Source: Periplaneta americana (taxonomy: Eukaryota; Arthropoda; Insecta; Blattodea; Blattidae). Taken from it: a DNA stretch of 64,000 nucleotides. Location: the NCBI RefSeq assembly GCF_040183065.1, contig NC_091124.1:64424001-64488000 (forward strand), given 5' to 3'. Within the stretch, counting starts at the first letter, position 1. Each line of letters opens with the position of its first letter. Below are positions 22,540 through 34,356 of this stretch, one piece after another. Made by a program: the position numbers and the translations under genes. The notes below the pieces were generated by a model, which saw only the letters and a list, made by a program, of their open reading frames with translations, was not told where the DNA came from and ran no database searches.

Positions 22540-25260
22540 TCCTGAAGAAATAAACGTTTTGATTACGTGCGCTCATGGTGAACACCTGGTATGTTGCACA
22601 AATATTATGCAAGCTTGCGAATTAAACAACCGGTGATTTATCAATGACGCAATTGCTGAGTAATGTGTATTGATAAAAAAATTAATCTTCCAAGCTTTCG
22701 AATTAAACACCTGCACCCACGCGAAGCCTGACGACTTGCGGTTGTGCATATATTGTGCATCAATCTTGCGATTAAACATCTGGTGATTGATGACGTAATT
22801 CCTGAGGAAGTAAACATGTTTTGATTACATGAGCACGGACTCCACCTGCTATGTGCAAATATTGTGCAAGCTTGGGAATTAAACACCCGATCATTGATAG
22901 ATGACGCAATTGCTGAATAATGTGTGGGGGGAAAATACACAAGTTCAGACATGTTTGTTTGCGTAATTGTTGCTTACGTAATAATTTTTTCAGAGCGGGG
23001 AGGGTTATTGATGACGTTTAACGAAGTATCGGCAACAATATTTTCCGAAGCACGTTATGTTGTGCAAATATTGTGTCTCAATTCTTGCGAATTAAACATC
23101 TGGTGAGTGATTATGTAAGGAAATATGTTTTGATTACATAAGCATATTCGCCACCCACGCGAAGCCTAGCGACTTGCATAAAGATTTCGATTGAAGACGA
23201 TAAATTGATAGATATAATAGGCACAGTGCATGGGTCTCAAAATCGTACTGGTGGCGCCGCGCAGTGTCTCAATTCCTAATTAACTACAGGCTCGCAGTCA
23301 TTCACTAGTCATGTGTGATAGAGAAATTACATGCGGCTTTCTGCCGATAAAAAGTCGTAATATTAGTAAGAATGGGGTTCATTCACTGCCATCGTGATCT
23401 AGACCAGGCCGTAATGCAGGTTGAGTGACGTCACTCGATGAGTCGGGCTTTTCTATTTGAGTATACGGAGCTGAGTGAAATATATTACTTTAATGCGTGT
23501 CGGCGCTCAATTTTATTTAGTGTAATGTGTGTATAAGACCCCTTCACAGTTCTTATCGCATAATATGTTGCAGAAATAATTATAAAGCTGTGTTATTTTA
23601 ATATGAACGGAGTTTTACATGGTAACATAACCTGGTTGCATCAACATTTTAAGTTTGGAATGGAAGCTATTTTGAGATTTAATAAAGAAGAATTATTTTT
23701 ATTGTGATTTTAATTTAGCGCATCTACCTTCCTTACTTGTAGGTACAAAATTTACCACAGTCCCTCCTATGAAATTAGTGTATGTACAGTTGTGTGTTAA
23801 TCTGGTAGGTTAGATAAATACAATTCATTACAACCCAGTATAGTAGGGAACAAATAAATAATACAATTAAATTTTTATTCAATGTAATATGTGCATAAAT
23901 TCCATTTATGTGTTGCATAATGTGGCAGGAATAATAAATAAAACTGTGTTATTTTTATGTGAAGAGAATTTACCATGTTAACATAACCTATCTGCGTCAA
24001 CATTTTAGGCTTAAGTTGAGAACGAAAACGGTTTTGAGATTTAACAAAGAAGAATATATTTTTTAGGATAAACTTCAGAACACGGTTACCGTCCTTACTT
24101 ATAGGCAGAAAATTCACCACAGTCCCTCCTATGAAATGTACATACGTTATATTACTTAGTAGCGCTGAGGTATAGTTCCGGTAATTTCTGAACTGAAAAC
24201 AGTTGAATTTATTTTTTGTGGAGATGCATTTGATCCTATAAGCAAGGCATATTAAAATCCTGAACGAACCGAACTAATTTGTATATGCAAGATGTATGAA
24301 TACGAAGGGAACTACCTCAGCGCTAGTTTAGCCCTAGTAACATATTACACTAATCAGACTTCAGACTGGAGTACCGTATGAAACGAATAAATACAATTGA
24401 AGTGTAGACAAATTGCATTTATGAGTTATACGTAGCGTTATGCTTAATTATAATGCATAATTGCGAATATGGAAATAAGGCAAGTACTGATAGAATAAAC
24501 ATAACCTATAACTTCAACACATTAAAATATGCGTGCGATGCAACTGAAAATTGTTGAAACGTGCATAAATGAATGTGCAAGAATTTCGTAATGAAGCATG
24601 CGTGCTTTATTTCAACTAATTACAATTCTAGATACTGTAACAGTAATGGAAACTATAGGGTATAATTTTTTGTAATATACTATATGTATCTCGTTTTTAG
24701 TCCAAATTGTGTATATTATCAAACGTCGTATTATTTACTGGTATAATGTAGGTTATTCACAAATAAAAAGGGAGCAATAATTTAAATTTAATAAGACAAA
24801 TACGGTAAACTAACAATAATGGATTAGACAAGAGTAACATTGGTAACGCTGCACTTAGGCCTAATCACAACTTACTTTACATGCCAGTCAATGTTTCACT
24901 TTCACGTATATATTATTACACATATTTAGCCTACTGTTTATAAGACCAAATTTTCACTTAACCACATAAGGGCGCAATATTTAATCGAAATAAAGGCAGG
25001 TATTACACATACGAACTTTGCCTGCAACAACGTAATTTTCACACCAAAAATAATATTATACCTTAAATTGCAAGTAAATTGTGTCTCAAGCGTCTCACAA
25101 TCACTGTTTAAAATTTTACTGACGCAATTACACTGCATTTCAGAGAAATATATGTTATTCTTCATGCACTGCAACTAATTCATATGGTTGAAAGACCGCC
25201 TTTCGCGATCAGCTGTTAAGCGAGTCACGTGGTCTGCCTTACGGCCTGTATTAGATCACG
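22540..25260 (-). repeat. composite repeat, copy 1 (P-like family relatives)
   Basis: 22540-23160 contains several imperfect units with TGATGACGTAATT, AATATTGTGCAAGCTTG, GAATTAAACA and TTTTGATTACAT. 23370-25260 aligns, in reverse, with 55090-56080 inside the P-like element (blocks at 23520-23770, 24930-25260 and others). Within it, 23515-23770 and 23870-24130 are a tandem duplicate offset by about 355 bp. The same block order recurs at 29690-31700. No transposase frame survives. Confidence 0.65.
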
Positions 25261-25267
25261 ATGGCAG

Positions 25268-25347
25268 TGGTTCATTCATTCATAATGTTCTGCCCAAGGG
25301 CAGTCTTTCACTGAAAACCCAGCAATCTCCAATCTTTAATTATTTTA
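25268..25347 (-). repeat. 5'-truncated tail of RTE-like retrotransposon
   Basis: On the minus strand it ends CTGCCCTTGGGCAGAACATT followed by ATGAATGAATG. This is the tail seen at 32700, 33870, 45504 and 59790. Confidence 0.75.
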
Positions 25348-25774
25348 TAGACTCAGTGGAAAGTTCAGTACTGCTAGAGGAGTGTAAAAATGTAACTACA
25401 AAGTTCCTGAAATATCAGTGAAGTTGTTTGGCATTTAAATCAGATAGATTTCAGACCACTGAATGAGGGTGAACAGTCATATTACGAAAACATTGATATA
25501 CTTATATTTGATGTCATGACGTATGTAATATTTGTGTGTATAATGTCTCTATAAATTACGTATTTTAATGTGATTTAATTCTAAAAGTAGTCTTAATTAC
25601 TCTTCCTGAATAATGGGCGACTGCAAATTCTCTAAAACACAACACATAATGAACAATATCATCAACATACTACCTCTGATTGAGGTTCTGGCTGATATGT
25701 ACATCTGTTATCAGGCAGTACATCTCACTTGACGATATGTGTCAGAGGAAGAACAATATTGTTTGTATGCATTT

Positions 25775-25950
25775 GAAGTCTGACTAGTGTAATTTGTAGC
25801 TAGTCGGCGATATATGCAATGGAAGGGAAAAGGTACTGGCCACTCTACCCCATGATATTCTGGCCTAGTTGCCTCATAAGTGGTGCCTTGTTGGTATCAC
25901 TTGTGAGGTTCAGACTTCTCTTTGGACAGTTGAATAAACAACAAGATGAT
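25775..25950 (+). repeat. dispersed repeat B (copy 2)
   Basis: Matches 13890-14052 on the same strand, ending GAATAAACAACAA. Confidence 0.7.
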
Positions 25951-27672
25951 CAACATGCGGAAGCAGTTCAATTGATAGTTTGTGTAAAATGTTATACTGT
26001 ATATTTTAATTCGCTGAATACACCTTTGAACATGAATTCGAACACTGGCAATGCTGTAAGTAGTTTCGACTTCTTCAGCTGTTAATTTACCATCATGCAG
26101 ATACGGTGGAGTAACAACAATGATCCCTTTATCGGAGAGGTTTGTTTTTATTCTGGGCAAACCTGACTTCATCACCACCTTCTAATAAAGTTAATAATCC
26201 GCGATCAGTTGTTATGAATGTGTCACTCGATCTGCCTCGGTAGCATTTAGATTTGAAGGCCACATCTTATCCACATTGGGTGGCTGTTCCACTTCTGAAC
26301 AATTAATTGTCACTCTACATTTTTCAATATTGCAGGCATTGTTTCCTGAATACTTTCTCCGCTAGGCCAAAACCCAAAATTACAGTAACCATTGTGGATG
26401 TCAACAACATTAAAGTGGCGGTAAAAATACATCATAATTATAATTGTACGATTAACTTCGAACATCATCCTCATAGCAGAATACGTCAATCCAGTTTTCA
26501 TTTTAATTGGAAAATATGAGTAGACGATTTTTTTTATTAATCTTACTCTTGAACAGAATTTTTCGAAAGCTTTCGATGTGAAATTTACTAATAAAAATGG
26601 CAAAAATAATATGTATGGTCTACATCTAGGGCGTTTCGACTATCTATGGTAGCTATTTTTGGGTTAAGTGATAGAATTAGAAATATTTCTTATTATGATT
26701 CTACGGGTATGACTGTGTTTCAATTCGCAGCAATTTTAACAATATATTCGAAACCACAAATGTCACTCCCATTAAGTCTGGTAGTTCTGTCTCATATTTT
26801 ATTGTAGAACAATTTCGGAAACCTTGCATTTCATTAAACATATCATCTGTTCCTGAACGCTTGTCATAACATTCCTTATGTGACTTCAGTTCGGCATGTA
26901 ATGGAATAGACACTTGAGTAGACAATTCAGACAATTCAATTGTGAAAGAAAAAACAAAATCACTAAGAATGGTTTCATTTACTTCTGCCTGTATGGCCAC
27001 TTCATTTTTCGAAATAACACTTGTTGAGCATTCGCCTTCCATAAAACTTAAATTTTCATCTTTTCTTCTTATTTATGCGTCTCTTTCGTACCTTTCCGGA
27101 ACTAGTTGAGATGAGGCAGTCTTTTTCGTGTAATCTTTTATAAAAATACTGGGAACGGTATGCTAGTTTTGGGGGTGTTCTGATCTCGTTCCCAATAAAA
27201 TGAATACCGCAAATTCTTGCTGCGGGTGTTGGTTTCCAAGGTAAACCATCAGCACTTGAAATCAAGAATTAAATATCGATATGAATACATTTAAAAATAA
27301 GTATATTATTATTTATTGTTGCTAATATTATACATAATATATATGTAAAGAACTCAGTAATTATGTACTTTTTGAAATTTAAATGATAAATTCCTGTTGT
27401 TCTTAACTTAATGGCTATTTATAGACATAATACTATATACATTCTGTTTTTTACATTAGGCCTAGTATATAATAATACTATGATTACAAGCAGTGTGGCC
27501 TTATTTACTTTCGTCTGCGTGCTGCTTGGATCCACAATTAGCGTCGTTGCGCTTCAGTTTTCTTTATTTGGAATGAATAAAAACAATATCGGTTGGTGTG
27601 TTCCTATAAGCATTACTACACTCAAGAACACAAAAATCTGCATTACCTTTCCGCTTTTTAGGATCATCCATA
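25905..27672 (-). pseudogene. THAP + DDE transposase (ISL2EU/IS4EU-like), broken
   Basis: Read on the minus strand from 27672: MDDPKKRKGNADFCVLECSN (first zinc-finger cysteines), then after an intron-like gap WKPTPAARICGIHF (27220-27180), the C-terminal half of a THAP zinc finger. Next come NEMQGFRNCSTIK and LLKLL, MKTGLTYSAMR (26515-26480), FWPSGESIQETMP and finally DKGIIVVTPPYLHDGKLTAEE with RIHVQRCIQRIK (26130-26010). That order fits THAP-DDE_4 transposases. Stops and missing segments, including most of the catalytic core, make it a pseudogene. The family name is my best match only. Confidence 0.65.
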
Positions 27673-27697
27673 TTTCTAATCATTTAATCTGAGATGT

Positions 27698-28096
27698 TAT
27701 ACTTGTTTTTTTGAAAGATGGGCCATGACAGTTAAGCGGCCGAGCTTGGAACTACAGTACCATGTTGCCAAAATGGACTACCAGCTGCCAGCTGATGGAA
27801 GCTAGCAATTTTCGTTAAGATGGCTGACGTTAAAACATTCATTGACAATTGACGCGAAGGTAAGAAAACAATACAAAAATCGACAGAGAATCAAAGACGA
27901 AACGTACCAATGCTAACATTGTGTGCACAATAAATGTTTCCAAGAGAGCTATTAAACACTCGCCATGTGGGACCTGTAAGTTTGGCAACTCAACCGTTGT
28001 TACCATAGCAACAGGCCTACCAAGCTATGTGATATTCAGTTGTTTTTCCGAACGCAACGCTCCTGTCATGTCCCATCTTTCAAAAAAACAAGTATA
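27698..28096. repeat. MITE with about 34-bp TIRs
   Basis: TATACTTGTTTTTTTGAAAG followed by ATGGGCCATGACAG at the left is inverted at the right (CTGTCATGTCCCAT, then CTTTCAAAAAAACAAGTATA). The 399-bp element is non-coding. It begins 26 bp beyond the ATG end of the THAP transposase pseudogene. Confidence 0.75.
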
Positions 28097-28109
28097 AGTA
28101 TATTCATAC

Positions 28110-29630
28110 CAACGAGTTAGAAAGAGAAAGATATAGAGTGGTCATTGCGCCGCCATGTTTGAAGAAAATTGAACGACCGTCGGTAATGAACTTATGCGCC
28201 CAAAACAAAGTGGGCGTGGTGATAACTGACATTAGAATCGTCAGCTGTCTTAATTTCGTTTGCATAAATCAGTTAAACGGAAGTGGAAAAACCTAGTATT
28301 TCGTCAAATACGTGCTAGGAACTTAATCTAAACTTATGTACGCTAAATTTAAAACACTTGAGCTATTCCTAGAAGGAATGCTTAAAAGAATAACCTAAGC
28401 AAAATTGTCATGTAGTATGACAAGAAGTCCTAGCAAATATACTGAAGAAAATGTTAATATTCCTAGGTTCTTTTAAATGCGACCTGCAAGATTGCCTATA
28501 AAATGAACGAGTATGATTCGGATGATTTTATTAAATTGTTTTCCCATTCTCTACACGTTGCAAAACTATTTACTATGTCATAAGATATAGAATGAAAGTA
28601 GGCCCTATATGTAGTAAACAATCTTTACCTCCAAGCTTGTAATGTGGGTGAAACATGACAAAACACCCTTTCAGTTTTTTTGTTACAGTAAAGTATAATT
28701 ATTATCGAAATGTGAACGTGAGGCCAACAGCCGGCTGGTCTGTCTGAGCCTTTAAAGGGCTGTGGCACCACAGATAATTATTAGTGTATAATTGAGCACC
28801 CACGTACAATAATGGGGTAAGTAGTTACGAAATATATTCATACTTACCCCATTATTGCACGTGGGTGCTCAATTATGTTCTTTCATGTCCTTCCAGTCAA
28901 AATACTAACAACAATACGACCTACCCCAGAGTTTTGCGTTATTTTGGATGCGAGTGTCGAAATACAATTTTAATATTTGATTGCTATTACTAGGTTTGAA
29001 ACGGAATTGTAGCGGTTTTATCCGTATTTAGTTTAACTTTATTACTAGTGAACCATTTATTTGATTAATCGTTTGTCTTCGAAATGGGCCTACTTCTTAC
29101 AAGCTACAGCTCATCGTCTTCTTGTATAAGTAGTAAGGACAGAAGGAGCAGAAATAAAGGATGCCGGTGACGAAATACAGTTTTAATATTGTATTGTATT
29201 TGTTTTTCACTGGGTCTGAAACGGAATTGTATTGGTTTTATCCGTATTTAGTTTAAGTACATTACCAGTGAACCATTTATTTTGTTTATGCCGGGCGTTG
29301 TTACACATTTATGCATGAAAAAAATGCTGCTAATTAACAAAACTATGGACTTAACTTCATAAAATTTACATGAAATATGATATATCAGTTGTCTTTTTCC
29401 TTTTGACATTGCAGTTATATGCAGCACACACAATAGGCATGTTTTTTCTTCGTTTTTTTTTTTTTTTGTACTCTTACCTCCGTTAAACAACATTGTAAGC
29501 AGACGAATTTTTACAAAGGTGGGCGCTTAGCTCAGATCTGCCGTGTTTCGCGGTGGCACCGCAAAGAGCGCTGTACAGGACAACATGGCCACTCTACAGT
29601 CTTCTCTTTCTATCTCGTTGATTCATACGC
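28110..29630. mobile_element. 1.5-kb TIR element with hairpin and internal duplication
   Basis: The ends CAACGAGTTAGAAAGAGAAA and the inverted TTCTCTTTCTATCTCGTTG extend to about 45 bp with GAGTGG(T/C)CAT. Inside, 28778-28876 is a long hairpin (arms of about 38 nt around GAGCACCCACGT and ACGTGGGTGCTC). 28945-29055 is repeated directly at 29167-29285. No transposase frame seen. Confidence 0.6.
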
Positions 29631-29689
29631 TTCAAGCACAACTCTATCGCTGCTGTCCCGCAGTTAGTTACAACAGTCGCCACCAGAGG

Positions 29690-31700
29690 AGCTTGCACGG
29701 TGCCTTATTGACGTAATAAATTTTTCAGCGCAAGGAAAGTGGGGTGCTATTGACAAGGAAATACACGAGTTCAGACATGTTTGTATATATGATTGTATTT
29801 GGGGGGGAGGGGTTATTGATGACGTAATAATTTTTTGAGCGATGTTATTGATGACGTTTAACGGAGTATCAGTCACCTGCTGCAATCTTTTTCGAAGCAT
29901 GGTATGTCGTGGAAGCATTGTGTGTCAAATTAAAATCTGATGAGTGATGACGTAATTGTTGAGGAAATAGGTTTTGAATACGTAAGTATGTTTCTCTGAT
30001 TGCATATAATATTGCAAGCTTGCAACACCTGGCCTCACGCGAAGCCTTGGTGACTTGTGTAAAGATTTCGAATGAAGATGATAAATTAATAGATATAAAA
30101 ATATAATTAAGAGTACCGTAATGTATATGTGTGTAAGAATATTATATAATAAAATAAATAAAAATGAATGTAATAGGTTATTATTTCGAGTGAAGGTGAT
30201 TTATTAATTTGAATCTAATTCCATGTCATTGTGGATTGGGTGTGGGGTGTGGTTGGTAAAAGAAAACAGTAACAAAGTAAAATAATAAGTATATATTAAT
30301 TAGAATGCAATGGTTATTGAAATATATTTCTAATTAATAAATCGCAATTTTGATAATGTTTTATTTAGTGTAATGTGTCCATAAATTCCGTTTACTTCTT
30401 GTTGCATAATATGTTGCAGAAATAATTACAAAACTGTTATTTTAATGTGAAAAGTTTTACATGTTAACATAACTTGTTTGCATCAACATTTTAAGTTCAG
30501 AATGAAAGCTATTTTGAGGTTTCATAAAGAAGAATTTATATTGTGATTTTAATTTAGCACATCTACTTTCCTTAATTGTAGATAGAAAATTTACCATACC
30601 ACTCCTATGAAATTAGTGTACGTACGATTGTATGTTACTTCGTCTGGCAGGTAGAACCGGCAGATAAATACAATTCAATGCAAGCCAGGGCTTAACTATA
30701 GTATTAAAATACAGACAAATTGAATGTGCGAGGTATCATACATGATATTATGCCCAAATTATTGTAATGTATAATTACGGATATAGGAATATAAGGTACC
30801 CAACCTATGATTTCTATATGACATCATAACTTACATATGTAATGGCAGGACATTGGAGACCACTAAAATTAGACAGAAAGGGTTATATTATATAACTCCT
30901 TCCTAATTTAAACAGGATACATTATCTTTTTCCGGAAATTTTATCACTGTCTATAACTAGTTTGTGTGAAGATTTCTCAATACAAATGCTTGCTTTCACT
31001 CAGAAATAATTATTCAGCAACATATTTAAACATGTATCAATGCAGTGGTCTGCAATTTGAATAATTGTGCTACCACGTTCACATTCGACATGATAACATA
31101 ACTTTGTAAATCTAGTTATTCTAATAATAGCGCTGTGAGGTTACCGTATTTCAGTACAGTGCAGTAAAGCTGTTGTTTAGTCAAGTATCCGAAGGCCAAT
31201 AAGGCAGCACTCGTAAAGCAACTAAGCCAAGAGATAATGGGGTAGGGTGGTCAGTTCCTTTCTCCCATCCATTGCATACACCGCTGACTGGTAACAGGTG
31301 GAACTAGCGCTGAGGTAATTTCTCTGATTTCGGAAGTGAAAATTGTTGAATTCATAAGAGATTTTGTGAAGCTGCAGTTGATCGCATAAGCAAGGTATAA
31401 TAAAAGCCTAAACTTACCAAACCTAACCTGTCACAGATCCCTATATGCAAGGTGTAAGAGTACAAAGGGACTACCTCAGCGCTAGTTTAGCCGTTCCACC
31501 AGTAGCGCTAAACGCTAAAAATTACTCAGATTTCAAATTGAGTACCGTAAGAAACGAATAAATACAACTAAAAATAGGCAAATTGTATTTACAAGTTATC
31601 GTACGTAACATTATGCTTAATTATAATGCATAATTGCGAATATAGAGATAAGGTAAGTAATTAAAGAGTAAACATAATCTATAATTTCAACACATCAAAA
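29690..31700 (-). repeat. composite repeat, copy 2
   Basis: 29690-30090 repeats the TGATGACGTAAT and TTTGAATACGTAAG units of 22540-23160. 30360-30850 aligns inversely with 55480-56010, and 31320-31700 with 24170-24560 directly. A reverse copy of dispersed repeat B sits at 31170-31310. Block order matches copy 1. Confidence 0.6.
31170..31310 (-). repeat. dispersed repeat B (copy 3, inverted)
   Basis: GTTGTTTAGTCAAG, GATAATGGGGTAGGGTGG and TCAGTTCCTTTC match the reverse complement of 13890-14052. Confidence 0.7.
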
Positions 31701-32087
31701 TATGCGTGCGATGCAACTGAAAAATTAATAACCGAGATATAGCATTAATTTTGAATTTAATAAATAAGTAGGCCTACATAAATACTTAATTTTATACTAT
31801 AAAATATTTGATCAAGTAGAAGAAATAATGTTTTACATCTACATATTTTAATTTTTCTAAATATCATAGTAATAGGAAAAAAAATTCAACATTTCGTACT
31901 GCTGTAAACTGTATGTAAGGTGCTCACTTAAAAGAGTTGTGGCAAATAAGGGAATTCCAATACATTTGTGTATGGATACATAAATTTCTATCTTTTTATT
32001 TAAATTCAAAGACTGCGGTATTTTCATTGTAACCTTGAATTTTGAAATGTCAATTAATTATCTACACATAACTTATAATAATGAAAA

Positions 32088-32722
32088 TAAGACGAAGAAA
32101 TGGTCATAAGAAGAAAAATAAAGAAGGTAAGCTTGCGAATTCTAATTGAACCAGTAGAACAAGTGGACAGCTTCAAATAATCGGGGTGTACTATAAATAG
32201 TAACATGAGCTGCTGCCAGGAATTCAAAAGGAGGATAGCAATGGCCAAGGAAGCTTCTAACAGAAAAAGGATTATCTTCTGTGGACTTCTGGAAAAAGAA
32301 CCAAGGAAGAGACTACGAAATGCTTTGTATAAATGGGGCAGAAACATGGACATTACGACGAAGTGAAGAGAAGCATTTGAAATGTGGATTTGAAGAAGAA
32401 TGCAACGTTTGAAATGGAAAGACAGAATAAGAAATGAAGTTATGTTGGAAAGAGTGGATGAAGAAAGAATGATGTTGAGACTAAGCAGGAAGAGAGAAGG
32501 GAATTGGTTGGATCACTGGCTGAGAAGAAACTGCCTACTGAAGGACGCACACTGGAAGGAATGATGAACGAGAGAAGATTTCGGAGTAGGAGCAGGTGAT
32601 AGACGACATTAGGATATATGGATCATATGAGGAAACAAAGAGAAAGGCAGAAAATAGGAAAGATTGGAGAAAGCTGGGTTTGCAGTGAAAGACCTGCCCT
32701 TGGGCAGAACACTGAATGAATG
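32088..32722 (+). pseudogene. decayed RTE-like reverse transcriptase C-terminus
   Basis: It is the nucleotide-level equivalent of 58320-58915 and 59703-59830: GGTAAGCTTGCGAATTCTAA, AGCTGCTGCCAGGAATTC, AAAAAGAACCAAGGAAGAG, GGTTGGATCACTGGCTGAG, then the GGGCAGAACACTGAATGAAT tail. Many frameshifts and stops. Confidence 0.75.
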
Positions 32723-33416
32723 AACTTTTAATTATAATTGCTTTCATTTTTCACTGTATTCATTCTAATAATATATTGATTATTACAATAAGGAATTGAA
32801 TGATTTTTTTATTTTTCATAATTCCTATACGCTACTGGTAACTTACTGTTCTACTTTAAAGCGTTAAAGTGCAGGTATTTCGATTGTGAATTGTAAGTTT
32901 ATCGCAGATAGAAACAAGTGTTCATCCTGATGCTTGTCATGAGAGTCCATAGTGACCTCCATACATCAATCTGAGAAAGTTCAGAGAGAGAAAAAGTGTG
33001 TGAATTACGAAGAGAGATTTTCCTGTACCCGTTTATCCTAACATGTCAAGGAATAAATTACACAGCACTCTTTTTTTTCGGATTCGTCACTGTTGATTTA
33101 ATGGGCTTTGTATTGCCAATTATATAGCTTAATTCATTGTAAAATGGAGTGTCAACCAGACAGAATACATGTCAAATTTTCAACAACATCCCAATGCCCA
33201 GAAGTTTGATTGTATATTGTGAAAACTCTATTACTGACCTTCAGCAATATCCAAAAATGAACAAACATAAAAAAGCGGCCCTGGTCTCGCCTCGTTTGAG
33301 AGTGGAGTAGGTTACGGAATTATAGTAGTGCTTTTGAATCCTTTGAGCTATATGATTGAAGGTTGAATCCTGAATATTTTCAATTGGATTTCAGTATAGA
33401 TTTTTTTTCACTGGAT

Positions 33417-33935
33417 TAATTGGTTGGGTCACTGGCCGAGAAGAAACTGTCTACTGAAGGATCCACTGGAAGGAATGGTGAATGGGAGAAGAGTTCTGGC
33501 CTAGATCATATATATCCAGATTTCTTGGTCTTATAGGCTTTGACGGTAACAACTTTTGTCAGGTTTACTATGCTGCCATCTAGTTGTTATATAAGGAGTC
33601 ACGTCATATCTCCCATTTGAATTGCATTAGCGACTGTACTGTCATCTCGTGTTCGTTTACGGCGGCCGGGTGGCGATCCTGGCGGTTATTCTCATCAAAG
33701 TGCAACCAATTTTAACATAGGAATGATCAAGCTATATGCGATCTGGGATTCGGGGCAGAAGAAGATATCAGATGATGACAAATTAAGATATATGGATCAT
33801 ATGAGGAGACAATGAGGAAGGCTGAAAGTAGAAAAGATTGGAGAAAGGTGGGTTTGCAGTGTAAGACCTGCTCTTGGGCAGAAAAATGAATGAATGAATG
33901 AATGAATGAATGAATGAATGAATGAATGAATGAAT
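33417..33935 (+). pseudogene. RTE-like retrotransposon 3' end, split by an insertion
   Basis: 33417-33497 (GGTTGGGTCACTGGCCGAG to GGAGAAGAGTTC) and 33746-33935 (TTCGGGGCAGAAGAAGATAT to the GAAT repeat tail) are consecutive parts of the same element. The insert between them is about 245 bp. The (GAAT)n run at 33885-33935 is the retrotransposon's tail. Confidence 0.75.
33498..33745. repeat. MITE inserted in the retrotransposon at 33417
   Basis: The ends CCTAGATCATATATA and the inverted TATATGCGATCTGGG form a 15-bp TIR. It lies between two contiguous halves of a retrotransposon, which defines its limits to within a few bases. Non-coding. Confidence 0.6.
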
Positions 33936-34293
33936 TAATTCCTGCTCTAAAAACCTTACGGCTGAACAATAATTTTTTTTCTTTTCTTTTAAAGTCTTTA
34001 GAGTCGGAAAACTTAATGAAGTAAAAAAATTGGAAATACTAATTGGAGGGAAATGTTATATTGATGGTACTACTTGAATATATTTGTATTTATTTGTTTT
34101 CATCTTGCGCAGAGCAACATTTCGGAGCATCAAGTCGGCCGTGTCAATGTATTCGCGGTTTATTACATTAACCACAGAGGCTGCTGTAATCGTGCCACGT
34201 CTTTAATGGAGGCATGAAATGCCAAAACTTATAGAGTATTAATGAAAGTACTAATATAATCGCTTCAACAGTAGTTATTTAATGCTTTAAGCA

Positions 34294-34356
34294 ATGGGAG
34301 GAGCACACAGTGTAGAAATTCCTGGTGGTGGAACAGAGGGATATCATGTTTTGCGC
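34294..34356 (+). CDS. GORASP2: GRASP exon 1
   Basis: ATG at 34294 (GCAATGGGAG), 21 codons, donor GTAAGT. The start is chosen because [13 protein letters not shown] is the conserved, myristoylatable family N-terminus. I see no TATA box or other promoter element that I would defend. Confidence 0.92.
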
